Below are positions 25,734-34,767 of a stretch of 49,777 nt of DNA, piece by piece. Both the position numbers and the translations under genes were made by a program. Source of the stretch: Microcoleus sp. LEGE 07076 (GTDB taxonomy: Bacteria; Cyanobacteriota; Cyanobacteriia; Cyanobacteriales; Microcoleaceae); contig NZ_JADEWV010000019.1 in NCBI RefSeq assembly GCF_015207455.1, positions 1 to 49,777 of the forward strand. Direction: 5' to 3'. Position 1 is the stretch's first letter. Every line of letters begins with the position of its first letter. Under the pieces are notes generated by a model. That model saw nothing but the letters and a program-made list of their open reading frames with translations, had not been told where the DNA came from and searched no databases.

Positions 25734-25830
25734 AATAGTATCGCGGTACGGTGCGTCGCTCACATACAGTCATAAACAACTAGAATTGTGGCCGCGACGC
25801 ACCATACAAAAATCTCAAACCTCAAATCAA

Positions 25831-27297
25831 ATGTCAGACTTAATTTTATTTTGGCACCGTCGAGATTTACGTATTTCTGACAACATCGGATTGGCTGCCG
25901 CGCGCCAGCAAAGCCCGAAAGTAGTCGGAATTTTTTGTCTCGATACCCATATACTAGATCGCGATGACGTAGCGCCCGCCCGTGTCACATACATGATAGG
26001 TTGTTTGGAAAAACTCTCCTCACGTTACAGCGAAGCAGGCAGCCAATTACTAATAATTCAAGATGACCCGCGTCTGGGAATACCGAAATTAGCAACGGCA
26101 CTCAATGCTAAAGCAGTATTTTGGAACCGGGATATTGAACCCTATGCAAAAGAGCGAGATATAAGCGTATCAAAAGCTCTCGAACAAGCAGTAATTAAAG
26201 TTGAAATTTTCTGGGATCAAATCCTGCACGCCCCAGATGAAATTCGCAGCGGTGCAGGACAACCCTACACAGTTTATACACCATTTTGGAAAAATTGGAA
26301 CAGCAAACCCAAAGCTGAACCAGTAGAGACACTGCCGATAACTTATCTGAAATTAGTGACCGGATTAACCGCCCAAGAACAAGAAATCGCCAACCAAGCA
26401 GGTGCAATAGAAACACTGCCAACGGCATCTAGTTTGGGATTTACTTGGGAAAATCAGTTAGTAATAGAACCCGGAGAAGATGCAGCGCGAGCAAAGTTGG
26501 AAGAATTTTGCGAAATCGCAATTTACCAATATCAAGAACAGCGCAATTTTCCCGCAATTAATGGCACATCGCAACTCAGCGCAGCCCTCAAATTCGGTGC
26601 AATTGGTATCCGCACAGTTTGGCAAGCTACCCAGAGAGTAATGGACACTTGTCGCAGCGAAGAAGCGCGCACAAGCATTAGCACTTGGCAACAGGAAATA
26701 GCGTGGCGGGAATTTTACCAACACGCCATGTATAACTTCCCTGAATTAGCAGATGGGCCCTACCGTGAAGCATTCAAAAACTTTCCTTGGGATAACGATG
26801 AAAAACTATTTCAAGTTTGGTGCAGGGGCAAAACTGGTTATCCGATTATCGATGCGGCAATGCGGCAGTTAAATCAGACTGGTTGGATGCACAATCGCTG
26901 TCGGATGATAGTCGCTAGTTTCCTCACAAAAGATTTAATTATTAACTGGCAGTGGGGTGAAAAATACTTCATGCAAAATTTGATTGACGGCGACCTTTCT
27001 GCTAACAATGGGGGCTGGCAGTGGAGCGCATCGAGCGGTATGGATCCGAAACCTTTGCGAATATTTAATCCCGCCAGTCAAGCTCAGAAATTTGACCCGG
27101 AAGGAGAATATATCCGGCACTGGGTTCCAGAATTGCGCCGAGTTGATACAAAACTTTTGCTAACAGGAAATATTTCACCTATAGAACGCCGACTGCTTCA
27201 TTATCCCGATCCGATTGTAGACCACAAGGAGCAGCAGCGCAAGTTTAAGGAACTTTTTAAGCAGCAAAAAACAGATTTCTTGGAAAAGTCATTTTAA
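25831..27297 (+). CDS. phrA: Deoxyribodipyrimidine photolyase, class I
   Basis: A 488-residue flavoprotein that repairs UV-induced cyclobutane pyrimidine dimers with blue light. The N-terminal antenna domain starts [15 protein letters not shown], and the FAD-binding helical domain shows [47 protein letters not shown], and [19 protein letters not shown] near the end. Family and length fit the 8-HDF (deazaflavin) type common in cyanobacteria. The frame can begin at a TTG at 25786; ATG 25831 is chosen because it gives the canonical start just before the antenna beta strand. A strong hairpin follows 11 bases after the stop. Third gene of a possible folK-NUDIX-phr unit. Confidence 0.95.
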   Translation: MSDLILFWHRRDLRISDNIGLAAARQQSPKVVGIFCLDTHILDRDDVAPARVTYMIGCLEKLSSRYSEAGSQLLIIQDDPRLGIPKLATALNAKAVFWNRDIEPYAKERDISVSKALEQAVIKVEIFWDQILHAPDEIRSGAGQPYTVYTPFWKNWNSKPKAEPVETLPITYLKLVTGLTAQEQEIANQAGAIETLPTASSLGFTWENQLVIEPGEDAARAKLEEFCEIAIYQYQEQRNFPAINGTSQLSAALKFGAIGIRTVWQATQRVMDTCRSEEARTSISTWQQEIAWREFYQHAMYNFPELADGPYREAFKNFPWDNDEKLFQVWCRGKTGYPIIDAAMRQLNQTGWMHNRCRMIVASFLTKDLIINWQWGEKYFMQNLIDGDLSANNGGWQWSASSGMDPKPLRIFNPASQAQKFDPEGEYIRHWVPELRRVDTKLLLTGNISPIERRLLHYPDPIVDHKEQQRKFKELFKQQKTDFLEKSF

Positions 27298-27307
27298 TCA
27301 AATTTTG

Positions 27308-27330
27308 GGACGTTGCTCTGAGCAACGTCC
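27308..27330 (+). terminator. Hairpin after photolyase
   Basis: GGACGTTGCT and its exact complement with a CTG loop, 11 bases after the stop. The following TAACTATTTT is only weakly T-rich, so efficiency is uncertain. Confidence 0.55.
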
Positions 27331-27363
27331 TAACTATTTTGCAAGAAGTCTAATATAGATTAT

Positions 27364-27579
27364 TTGTGGTTTGTAGTGAGGACTTTAGTTTTTCTTTATC
27401 CAAACATATAGGACTGAATTTCTTGTGGTTTGTAGTCAGGACTTTAGTTTTTCTTTATCCAAACATATAAAACTGAATTTCTTGTGGTTTGTATTGAGGA
27501 CTTTAGCCCTTCTTTGTCCAAAACGGAGAGGACTGAAGTCCCAACGATCGAACCTGGGAGGACTGAAGTCCGAACGATC
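27364..27579 (+). repeat. Three 59-base tandem units plus two 30-base units of the palindromic family
   Basis: Units begin TTGTGGTTTGTAGTGAGG at 27364, 27423 and 27482 (period 59, third unit diverged). They end in two copies of GAGGACTGAAGTCC followed by ACGATCGAA, starting at 27528 and 27558. Not a CRISPR: the units are contiguous and there are no spacers. Most of the intergenic stretch 27298-27640 is made of this array. Confidence 0.85.
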
Positions 27580-27640
27580 GAATCGCAAAATTTAAAATAT
27601 TCCACAAGTTATAATAAAGTCATATAAATCGGAGGTTGAA

Positions 27641-28315
27641 ATGGTAACGCTGCAATTAAGACAAATCAGTGTACCGCCCGGACATAGACTGCTGTTGAAC
27701 GATGTCAACTGGCAGGAATTTGAAGCTATTCTAGAGGAGTTGGGAGAACACCGCGCCTCTAGAATAGCTTACAGTCAAGGAATTTTGGAGATTAGGATGC
27801 CGCTACCAGAACATGAGAAGGCTAAAATTATTATTGGCTATTTAGTGAAAATTTTGTTTGAGGAACTTGAAATAGACTTTGAACCATTTGGTTCAACTAC
27901 TTTTAAGCGAAAAAGTATGTTGCAAGGAATTGAACCGGATGAATGTTTTTACATCCAGAATTACGCTTTAATGATTGGCAAAAAGCGCATTGACTTAAGT
28001 ATCGATCCGCCGCCGGATTTAGCAATTGAAGTGGATTTAACTTCCAAGACTCAACTGGATGCTTACGAGGCGCTGGGAGTACCGGAAATTTGGCGCTATG
28101 AAAATAACCAACTTCAAATTAATGTGCTTGAAGATGGGAAATATGTTGAATCGGCAATTAGTCCAACATTTCCCAATTTGCCAATTATTGAAGCTATTTC
28201 TGAATATTGCGAACAAAGTCAAACAGCGGGCACGAGTCAAACTCTCCGATTGTTTCGCAAGTGGGTGAGAGAACAAATCCTATCAATTCCGGTTGCACCG
28301 TCAGGTGATTGTTGA
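27641..28315 (+). CDS. Uma2-family (DUF820) putative nuclease
   Basis: A 224-residue protein of the Uma2 group, a PD-(D/E)xK nuclease-fold family greatly expanded in cyanobacteria. Typical words: NDVNWQEFEAILEELGEHR, SQGILEIRMPLPEHE, GIEPDECFYIQN, DPPPDLAIEVDLTSKT and YEALGVPEIWRYE; the acidic residues in PPPDLAIEVD and the lysine in TSKT would form the active centre. A good ribosome site (CGGAGG) lies 5 bases before the ATG. The stop codon falls within a TTGACTG heptamer array, so the last residues (about APSGDC) probably come from repeat-flanking sequence. Biological role of the family is unclear. A second member is at 33728-34573. Confidence 0.9.
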   Translation: MVTLQLRQISVPPGHRLLLNDVNWQEFEAILEELGEHRASRIAYSQGILEIRMPLPEHEKAKIIIGYLVKILFEELEIDFEPFGSTTFKRKSMLQGIEPDECFYIQNYALMIGKKRIDLSIDPPPDLAIEVDLTSKTQLDAYEALGVPEIWRYENNQLQINVLEDGKYVESAISPTFPNLPIIEAISEYCEQSQTAGTSQTLRLFRKWVREQILSIPVAPSGDC

Positions 28316-28331
28316 CTGTTGACTGTTGACG
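28308..28331. repeat. Heptanucleotide array (TTGACTG units) spanning a stop codon
   Basis: Three TTGACTG units overlap the end of the Uma2 gene; the TGA stop at 28313-28315 belongs to the first unit. Confidence 0.8.
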
Positions 28332-28413
28332 GGCGGGTCGAAAAACTGAATGGTTGAGTGTTAACTGTTGACTCGATTTTATGATTGGGATGCAACCGGA
28401 AACGAGATCACGC

Positions 28414-28443
28414 TTTGAGGACTAAAGTCCTTACTACTAACCA
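28414..28443. repeat. Palindromic dispersed repeat, partial copy
   Basis: Contains GAGGACTAAAGTCCTTACTAC, in which GGACTAAAGTCC is near-palindromic. It is close to the 3' end of the secreted protein gene at 28468. Confidence 0.7.
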
Positions 28444-28467
28444 ACTTGCTACAATCTAATTGCTTTT

Positions 28468-28917
28468 TTAGTTGCGCTGTTGAGTGATAGAGAGAGAGTA
28501 AGGGTGTTGACCTTGCGATCGATCGCCCACGAAAATTACATAAGTTCCCTTGTCCCCATAACCGGAAAATTCTACATTCCCCGCAGCAGCATTCGCCGGT
28601 AGGACGCAGAAACTACCCCTGGGCCCCTGAATCATCAAACTCGGCGCTCCCGCTGTTTGTACTGCAATTTTCCAGTAAGGTAAATCCTGCGTTACTTCGA
28701 TGACGTGGTTCGGCCCGGCGGCTACGAAACCGCACTCGCCGCTATTGTTCGGGCCGCCGGAGATTCCTGAAACACTCAGCGGTTCGCGAAATCCTGGAGC
28801 AATTTGTAGCGGTTGGCTGCGAAGGGCCCCCGGTGCAGTTAAAATCATTCCTAGGGCTAGGATTGCGATCGAGCCAAGGCGCTGTCTGGGGCGATCGCAC
28901 GGATAGCATATCTTCAT
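28468..28917 (-). CDS. Hypothetical secreted protein
   Basis: A 149-residue protein with an N-terminal signal (positively charged start, hydrophobic core about residues 15-30, probable cleavage near 33-35). The mature domain carries two cysteines that may form a disulfide (GECGFVAAGPN and GSFCVLPAN), plus a pattern of beta strands ending GTYVIFVGDRSQGQHPYSL. It resembles small periplasmic or exported proteins common in Oscillatoriales, without a known function. The ATG at 28917 is the only start that includes the signal. It is divergent from the next gene (29072) with 154 bases in between. Confidence 0.7.
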   Translation of the reverse strand: MKICYPCDRPRQRLGSIAILALGMILTAPGALRSQPLQIAPGFREPLSVSGISGGPNNSGECGFVAAGPNHVIEVTQDLPYWKIAVQTAGAPSLMIQGPRGSFCVLPANAAAGNVEFSGYGDKGTYVIFVGDRSQGQHPYSLSITQQRN

Positions 28918-29071
28918 TTTTATCCTTATTTATCCGAACACAATGGCGGAAGGTTCCACTTGTTTGACGGTAGAGGATAATTAGCGGTTCCGAACGGGCT
29001 AATGTGACTCTTATTAATCTGACCGCCCTAAAACGATCGGCTTACAGCTAAACTAACTCCCAAATTTTTTT

Positions 29072-29395
29072 ATGAATCCTCAAAATAACTTCAATTGGCA
29101 GCAAGCGATCGCACAACTAAAAGCTAAACTAGAGCGATCGCCCCTCATCCAACAAAATTCAGATACCTATCAAGCGCTCGGAACTTTCTACAATCAATTT
29201 CTCGATAAGTTTCAAAAACTCCCCAAACCCGGGCAAGTGGCAGTCTTTGCTGTCGGGGCGATCGTTGTCCTGACAGTGTTCAATAGCATCGTACAGCTAA
29301 TTTCCGCACTGGTGACTCTTGGCGTTCTCGGAGTGCTAATCTACATAGCATATAAATTGACAATTTCTCCTGATTCCTCCAACACTAACGACTAA
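29072..29395 (+). CDS. Small membrane protein paired with the RDD/pentapeptide gene
   Basis: A 107-residue protein: a polar helical N-terminal part (MNPQNNFNWQQAIAQLKAKL, then DTYQALGTFYNQFLDKFQKL) and one or two hydrophobic helices at about 57-95 (VAVFAVGAIVVLTVF; ALVTLGVLGVLIYIAY). No known domain recognised. The next gene starts 18 bases after the stop and has its own ribosome site GGAAAT, so the two very likely form an operon and may act together in the membrane. Confidence 0.75.
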   Translation: MNPQNNFNWQQAIAQLKAKLERSPLIQQNSDTYQALGTFYNQFLDKFQKLPKPGQVAVFAVGAIVVLTVFNSIVQLISALVTLGVLGVLIYIAYKLTISPDSSNTND

Positions 29396-29413
29396 CAATA
29401 GGAAATTATAAAT

Positions 29414-31576
29414 ATGGCTAGCCCAACCGCACCCGGTGGCATTAATCAACCCGATCCGTCTCCCTCTTGGCAAGCACAATCCCAGCAAATGCCACTGTTG
29501 GTTCGCAGGTGCGGCGCTTGGGCCGTTGAAATTTCCTTAATTGCGGCCAGCGCCCTCGTTCCTTTCAGTATCGGGTCATTAGTCAACAAGGATGCTCAAA
29601 CTGTACCGCTGAATTCCTCAGTAGCAGCAGTATCGGAAACTGTAGCCCGTATTTTGGGCATCCCCGTGCGCGATCGCAACCCCAGAGTCGCACCTCTAAC
29701 TAATCTATTCTGGTCCGGGGCGCTGCTGGCACCTGCTGTTTTAGCCGCGTGGCAATTGTTTTTGCTCGCCAGAACCGGTCAAACTCTCCCGAAACGCTGG
29801 TTTGCGGTTAAAGTCGTCACAGCCTCGGGTACTCGTCCGGGTTTTGGACGAGTGCTGCTCCGCGAAAGTTTGGGGCGCTGGGGAGTGCCTCTGGGCATCG
29901 CCTACGGCATTTGGCGCTTGTCCGGTGCGTTTCCTGATTTAATCATTTTAGGGGGGCTGAGCGGCTTGGCAGTGCTGGCAGATGGCGCTTTGGCATTCCG
30001 CTACAAACGGCAATCCGGGCACGATCGCCTCGCGAATACTTTGGGGGTAAATGCTCGTGAAGCGAAGCTATCCCGTAGGGAATCGGACCAAATGTCGCCC
30101 AATCCTGTCGAGAGTCAAGATTGGACTGAAGAAGACGCGCAAATTGCAGCTTTGGTTGTGACTCCAGAAACCAATGTCAAAGAAGAACCCAGTTTGTGGA
30201 ATTGGATGCGCCAACATCCAGGCACAACTTTAGTGATAGTTACGATTGGCAGTGCGGGATTGATTTTAAGTTTGTTTGTTGGCACTCTGATCTACACTCA
30301 AAGTCAAGCTAATTTGCGGGATTCTCGGCAGCGAAATGACGAGTTATTTGTAGCTTTAGTTAGCAAATTGTCTCCGGCTTCGGCTAGCGGAACATCGGGG
30401 AGGCGATCGGCAATTTTGGCTTTGGGGGCAGTGGAAGACTCCCGCGCCGTACCCCTGCTAGCGGATTTGCTAGCCCAAGAAGACAGCCGCCCAATGCTGG
30501 ACGCGATCCAGCAAGCTTTAGTCAGTACCGGCCCGAAAGCTTTACCTGACTTGCGGCGGTTAAACCAAGCACTCAGCAATGACCTCGAATCCTTGCGTTT
30601 CGGGGGGAAAGCCCCCGAACGCGAGTTAGCCGCGGCCCGCCAGCGAACAGTCCAAAGGGCGATCGGCAAAATTCTCACAGTGTATAGCAGCCAGCTCAAC
30701 GGCGCGGATCTCAGCCGCACAGATTTAAGTCAAAGTCCTGCCGGCCCGGCTCAGTTTCTTTTAGTATTAGACAAAGTTGACTTATCAGGAATTAAACTGA
30801 GAAACACTAATTTAACCAATGCCAGCTTGCAGGGAACTCGCTTTTACGGCACCGGCGAAGACAGGCGTCCGGGTACATTTGACGATTGGATTTCTGACTT
30901 GAGCGCCGCTAATTTTGAAGGAGCAAATTTAACCGGAGCATCTTTGAACAGTGCTGTAATGAACCGGACTACTTTTGTCCGCGCTGTCATGAACAAAGCT
31001 AATTTGTCAAACGGAATCTTGAATGGAGCTAATTTGAGCAGTGCTCTTTTAATTGGGGCAAACTTGCAGCAAGCAATGTTAAAAGATGCCAGTTTTACCG
31101 GTGCAGATATCGGCAGCGCGAATTTTTCGGAAGCAAATTTGTCAGGCGCGCGTTTGGGAAAAGTCAAGGCTCAAGGCACTCAGTTATCCTTGACAAATTT
31201 GTCAAAATCGGAATGGCAAGGTGCTGATTTGTCCGGTGCAGATTTGAACGGTGCGAACTTACAAAATGCCGATTTAAGTTCGGCTAAACTCGCCAACGCG
31301 AATTTTAAAGATGCTCGGTTGCAAGATGCTAATTTGCAGAATGCGGATTTGAGTTCCGTTGATTTTAGGGGCGCGAATTTAGCGGGAGCCAATTTTAAAG
31401 GGGCTGTGTTTCTCTCAAAGGCGGGTTCGGATCAATTTATTCAAAGTCCGGTAGGTAGTAAATCAGGTCGATTCCAAGGAGTTGATTTTGCCGACGCTAA
31501 AAATTTAGATCGAAGTCAAATTGCTTACATTTGTTTGCAGGGGGGGTTCCATCCCAAGTGCCCGCCCAAGAATTAA
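29414..31576 (+). CDS. RDD-family membrane protein with C-terminal pentapeptide repeats
   Basis: A 720-residue fusion. Residues about 25-215 form an RDD-type membrane domain (LLVRRCGAWAVEISLIAASA, LPKRWFAVKVV, RVLLRESLGRWGVPLG). A further transmembrane helix is at about 273-297. A short HEAT/armadillo-like part (about 322-365, GRRSAILALGAVEDSRAVPL) follows. From about 430 to 680 there are many A(D/N)Lxx pentapeptide repeats (for example LSGADLNGANLQNADLSSA), which fold as a right-handed quadrilateral beta-helix. The last residues include a CLQGGFHPKCPPKN tail with two cysteines. RDD domains are thought to be transporters or channels; the pentapeptide part may bind a partner. It directly follows the small membrane protein gene. 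Confidence 0.85.
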   Translation: MASPTAPGGINQPDPSPSWQAQSQQMPLLVRRCGAWAVEISLIAASALVPFSIGSLVNKDAQTVPLNSSVAAVSETVARILGIPVRDRNPRVAPLTNLFWSGALLAPAVLAAWQLFLLARTGQTLPKRWFAVKVVTASGTRPGFGRVLLRESLGRWGVPLGIAYGIWRLSGAFPDLIILGGLSGLAVLADGALAFRYKRQSGHDRLANTLGVNAREAKLSRRESDQMSPNPVESQDWTEEDAQIAALVVTPETNVKEEPSLWNWMRQHPGTTLVIVTIGSAGLILSLFVGTLIYTQSQANLRDSRQRNDELFVALVSKLSPASASGTSGRRSAILALGAVEDSRAVPLLADLLAQEDSRPMLDAIQQALVSTGPKALPDLRRLNQALSNDLESLRFGGKAPERELAAARQRTVQRAIGKILTVYSSQLNGADLSRTDLSQSPAGPAQFLLVLDKVDLSGIKLRNTNLTNASLQGTRFYGTGEDRRPGTFDDWISDLSAANFEGANLTGASLNSAVMNRTTFVRAVMNKANLSNGILNGANLSSALLIGANLQQAMLKDASFTGADIGSANFSEANLSGARLGKVKAQGTQLSLTNLSKSEWQGADLSGADLNGANLQNADLSSAKLANANFKDARLQDANLQNADLSSVDFRGANLAGANFKGAVFLSKAGSDQFIQSPVGSKSGRFQGVDFADAKNLDRSQIAYICLQGGFHPKCPPKN

Positions 31577-31589
31577 AGGTTGCTGATTA

Positions 31590-31720
31590 TCGGTTTGTAG
31601 TGAGGACTCAAGGGGAGCATTTCATTTTTGTAAAAAGCATTTTTTGTTTGAGCGATGTCCTCGCTCGCTTGGTGATAAAAGCCCGTGCGAGCGAGGACAG
31701 CACTACAAAAGCTAGCGCGC
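31590..31720. repeat. Palindromic dispersed repeat, diverged copy with GC-rich hairpin
   Basis: Begins GGTTTGTAGTGAGGACT and ends CAGCACTACAAAAGC. Inside, GTCCTCGCTCG (from about 31660) pairs with CGAGCGAGGAC (to about 31700). It starts 14 bases after the RDD gene stop and could also end its transcript. Confidence 0.7.
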
Positions 31721-31807
31721 TTGATGCTCCTTCTTCCTTCTTCCTGATGACGTTGGACGGAAAGCAGTTGCCAGTTGTCAGTTGTTATTTGTCAGTTGCC
31801 AGTTGTT

Positions 31808-31895
31808 ACAAATAACAAATAACAAATAACAAATAACAAATAACAAATAACAAATAACAAATAACAAATAACAAATAACAAATAACCAATAACAA
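31808..31895. repeat. Heptanucleotide array (AATAACA units)
   Basis: About twelve near-perfect 7-base units immediately 3' of the FAD oxidoreductase gene. Confidence 0.9.
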
Positions 31896-31903
31896 ATGAC
31901 TTC

Positions 31904-33484
31904 TTAAGCAATAGCATCAGCACCGACAAGAGTCTCGAATTGCGCCAACAGCATTCCATCAGCATTGTTAGCAACTCCAAAAATTCTAGGCAACTGACCT
32001 GTTTCAACGAGAACTTGTCTGACTTCTCCGTTAGATACATCAGCTAGAGTTTTGTTGTTTAGAATAGCATTAATGGCAGCGATACCGACACCTTGACCAA
32101 CTGCGGCGTTGAATTCAACAATTCTGCCCACAGAACAGGCAAACCCTTCAAATCCAGAACACGGACTGACAACTGCCAGGTTAGGAATGTTTTTCATCAA
32201 TGCGTGGCGGATGCCAATATTGAAGGTAGGCTGTTTAAAACTCAGACTGTTAAACCACCCTAAACTGTTTGCTTTCTCCCCCATACCAGCGATGCCTCCG
32301 CGCACATCAAAATGATAGCTAAATGTTGCCAGTGCCTGATTTGCCGGTACGCCACCTAACAGCATTTGTGCGCCCGTTAAAGGTTCTACAACTCCCGTCA
32401 CATTGCCTGCGTGTCTGATATACAGTTCTGAGGCATAATTAACAGAAGTAGCCCCCAAACTCCTCAGCCAAGTTGCTACAAATAACATCTCTTTTTGCAT
32501 ATTAGCTGTCGGTTTGCTACCGCTTCTGGCTAAGGCTTCTGCTTCGCTGCCAGTGACTGCAAATAACAAGGCATTCCAGGAAAGTCTGCTATCTGGAAGT
32601 ATGGCTATATTTCCCTCATCTAAAATTATGCCTGTTTCAGGAAAAGATAGCTTTCTTCCTCTAAAGGAGTGGTAAGCTACAGACAGCGCAGGCGATCGCA
32701 CATCGATGTAATCGTTACCAGCCCACAGAGTTTTGAGATTTCCTTTGGTGTCGCTCATTTCCTGCCGGAGTTCTTCTGCTAGTTTGACATCCTTGCCTGC
32801 AGCGTACAGCAAAAACTTTTGACTTTCAGAATCGGCGAGGTTTGTGAAGCGTTTTAGATAAATGTAATCGAGTTCTTTCAGTCTTCTTGCACTGAGTCCT
32901 TGGGTTTCAAAAATAAGGGTGACGGGAAGTTCTGAGTTAGACAGACCAAAGGTTTCAAATCCATTCAGCTTGCTCGCCCCGGCAGCTTGAGCTAATTCGG
33001 CATTGACAGTGGCATCAATAAATTGCTTACCTGCATAAACAATGCCTCTAGATGTGGTTATGCTGGCAATTTTTTGGCGTTGTTTGTTGACTGATTGAAT
33101 TTCTACTTGGCTGAGGATATCTACCCCGGCTTGTAACAGCATTTCTTTCAGCGCTGCGCTGGCTTTGCGGGGGTCAAGTGCGATCGCGCTGACACCGGAT
33201 TTTTGCAGAAACTCTTGATAGATTGTCGCCGGTGAACCAAAGGTATCTAAATTTAAAGATTGTCGCAGTTCTTTACCGATCTGACTTCTATCTAAATAAG
33301 CCAGACCCCCTCTTACCAAATGCCCGCCAATCCCTTCTTGCAAGTTTCCTTTAGACATCAGCAAAACTCGCGGATAGCGCTTTGTCCGGCGGCGGTATTC
33401 TCGGGCTGCTGAGATAACGGCTAGAACTCCAGGAACTTCATCCCCAAAGCCTATGACATCGTAAAAACGCAGATCCATCACCAT
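31904..33484 (-). CDS. FAD-dependent oxidoreductase (FAD_oxidored type)
   Basis: A 526-residue protein. The N-terminal nucleotide-binding fold is atypical: DVIGFGDEVPGVLAVISAARE lacks the classic GxGxxG spacing, a feature shared by related cyanobacterial proteins annotated as FAD-dependent oxidoreductases. Later segments fit the family: GGHLVRGGLAYLDRS, SRGIVYAGKQFIDATVNAELAQAAGA (DAT-type second FAD site), PNLAVVSPCSGFEGFACSVG and the C-terminal VGQGVGIAAINAIL. Substrate unknown. There is no signal peptide. The gene lies alone between the RDD gene (convergent) and a Uma2 gene on the same strand. The start ATG at 33484 is followed by a second ATG two codons later, so either may be used. Confidence 0.82.
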   Translation of the reverse strand: MVMDLRFYDVIGFGDEVPGVLAVISAAREYRRRTKRYPRVLLMSKGNLQEGIGGHLVRGGLAYLDRSQIGKELRQSLNLDTFGSPATIYQEFLQKSGVSAIALDPRKASAALKEMLLQAGVDILSQVEIQSVNKQRQKIASITTSRGIVYAGKQFIDATVNAELAQAAGASKLNGFETFGLSNSELPVTLIFETQGLSARRLKELDYIYLKRFTNLADSESQKFLLYAAGKDVKLAEELRQEMSDTKGNLKTLWAGNDYIDVRSPALSVAYHSFRGRKLSFPETGIILDEGNIAILPDSRLSWNALLFAVTGSEAEALARSGSKPTANMQKEMLFVATWLRSLGATSVNYASELYIRHAGNVTGVVEPLTGAQMLLGGVPANQALATFSYHFDVRGGIAGMGEKANSLGWFNSLSFKQPTFNIGIRHALMKNIPNLAVVSPCSGFEGFACSVGRIVEFNAAVGQGVGIAAINAILNNKTLADVSNGEVRQVLVETGQLPRIFGVANNADGMLLAQFETLVGADAIA

Positions 33485-33618
33485 TATTTAATAACCTCTC
33501 CAGATTTTTATTTGTTCTAGCTGCTTGTCAATGTTTGCTGTCAAATTATCTGTCTGTTTCAAATCTACGCGCACCCTTTCCGATCTTTTTTGATAAATAT
33601 TCATACATTCCTGGACGC

Positions 33619-33687
33619 AGAAACGGGGTTGTTACGGAAAATTCTCCGTTGAGGACGATCGACAATCGCTTGAAAAACCCCGTTTCA
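33619..33687. repeat. Inverted repeat of the AGAAACC-GGGTTTCT family (variant)
   Basis: GAAACGGGGTT near 33621-33631 pairs with AACCCCGTTTC near 33676-33686; between them is a second weaker pair (ACGGAAAATTCTCCGT). It lies between the Uma2 and FAD oxidoreductase genes. Confidence 0.6.
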
Positions 33688-33727
33688 GAAAGTCAACAGT
33701 GCGTCAGTATTGCACTCTTGACTGCAA

Positions 33728-34573
33728 TCAGCTCAGATTATCTGGATCTACCCCCAACTCCCGCAATCGCTGAGCTAATTGTTCGGCGCGTTCTGCTAAT
33801 TGCTCAGCACGCTGCGATTCCTGTTGGGCACGCTGCGATTCCTGTTGGGCGCGTTGCGATTCCTGTTGGGCACGCTGCGATTCCTGTTGGGCGCGTTGCG
33901 ATTCCTGTTGGGCACGCTGCGATTCCTGTTGGGCGCGTTGCGATTCCTGTTGGGCGCGTTCTGCTGATTGTTTTACCTGTTCTTCAGGTGTCAGATAGCG
34001 TTTGCCATCGGCATCATACCAATACAACCACTCCCTTGCTACCCCAGAATAGTTTCCCCTTTCACAACCAATTCCCAAACCTATTTCTGGCATCCAAATT
34101 GGATTCCCTGACTGTAACTCGTACTTTCCATTGACTAACTTGTGTACTTCCAAATGAGGTTTTCGACGGCGGCGGGAAGAATAAATGACGTAATAAAGTA
34201 CGCCTAAATCTTGATAAATGTCTAGTTTTGCGCTGTATTCCTTGCGATAAGTTGGGGAAACAACTTCTAGCACAAAAAGTGGCATGACATTTTCATCCCA
34301 CAGCACGTAACTGGGACGCAATTCTTCGTCATAAAACCGTTCTACTCCTAAACTTAAAAAAGCATCGGGGACAATGGCAGGTTCATCTGGGTGATGGTAA
34401 ATACCCATATCTATGCCAAAAAACCAGTCCATGCGTTCTGACCAAAGTATCAGCAAGATTGCTTTTAGTAACCCTGGTATTAGTTCTTGCAGTTCGTTAT
34501 CCACAGGTGTTTCATCCGAATCTGGTAGTTCGTCGGCTGAGGGCAAGTTCCTGGGCAATTTGTACTTTAACAT
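33728..34573 (-). CDS. Uma2-family protein with a heptad-repeat C-terminus
   Basis: A 281-residue protein: Uma2/DUF820 nuclease-like domain in residues about 15-190 (DEPAIVPDAFLSLG, PLFVLEVVSPTYRKEYSAK, YQDLGVLYYVIYS), then a coiled-coil tail with seven exact AQQESQR heptads (about 207-256) and further RAEQLAE/RAEQLAQ units. The domain keeps the usual acidic and lysine positions. Heptad tails of this kind are common in cyanobacterial Uma2 proteins and may mediate oligomerisation. The open frame reaches a TTG at 34588, but ATG 34573 has GAGGAA about 8 bases upstream. The repeat is encoded by a 21-base minisatellite at 33808-33954. Confidence 0.9.
   Translation of the reverse strand: MLKYKLPRNLPSADELPDSDETPVDNELQELIPGLLKAILLILWSERMDWFFGIDMGIYHHPDEPAIVPDAFLSLGVERFYDEELRPSYVLWDENVMPLFVLEVVSPTYRKEYSAKLDIYQDLGVLYYVIYSSRRRRKPHLEVHKLVNGKYELQSGNPIWMPEIGLGIGCERGNYSGVAREWLYWYDADGKRYLTPEEQVKQSAERAQQESQRAQQESQRAQQESQRAQQESQRAQQESQRAQQESQRAQQESQRAEQLAERAEQLAQRLRELGVDPDNLS
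33808..33954. repeat. 21-base coding minisatellite, seven units
   Basis: Seven contiguous 21-base units in two variants, beginning CACGCTGCGATTCC (A) or CGCGTTGCGATTCC (B), in the plus-strand order A-A-B-A-B-A-B. The last six form three identical 42-base AB pairs, showing recent expansion in 42-base steps. The reading frame is preserved. Confidence 0.9.
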
Positions 34574-34767
34574 TGCGGCTTTCCTCAAAACTTATTAAAA
34601 TTATAACATTTACTGGTTTGATGATAATATTGAACGAACCGCGAAGACGCGAAGGACACGAAGGAAGAGAAGCAAGAAGATAGCTGATTTTGATTTACTT
34701 AATCTGAAATAATTTTTGTAAAATATCGGTTGAGAGTTGCGCGATCGACTATACTCAATTTAACAAC

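Noticed and set aside
27364..27579. Possible CRISPR-like array
   Set aside because: Units are contiguous 59-mers without unique spacers, and no cas gene is present.
33535..34134. A 199-residue plus-strand frame with repeated HAAIPVGRVAIPVG units
   Set aside because: It is the antisense reading of the Uma2 minisatellite; the minus-strand gene has a full domain, ribosome site and family match.
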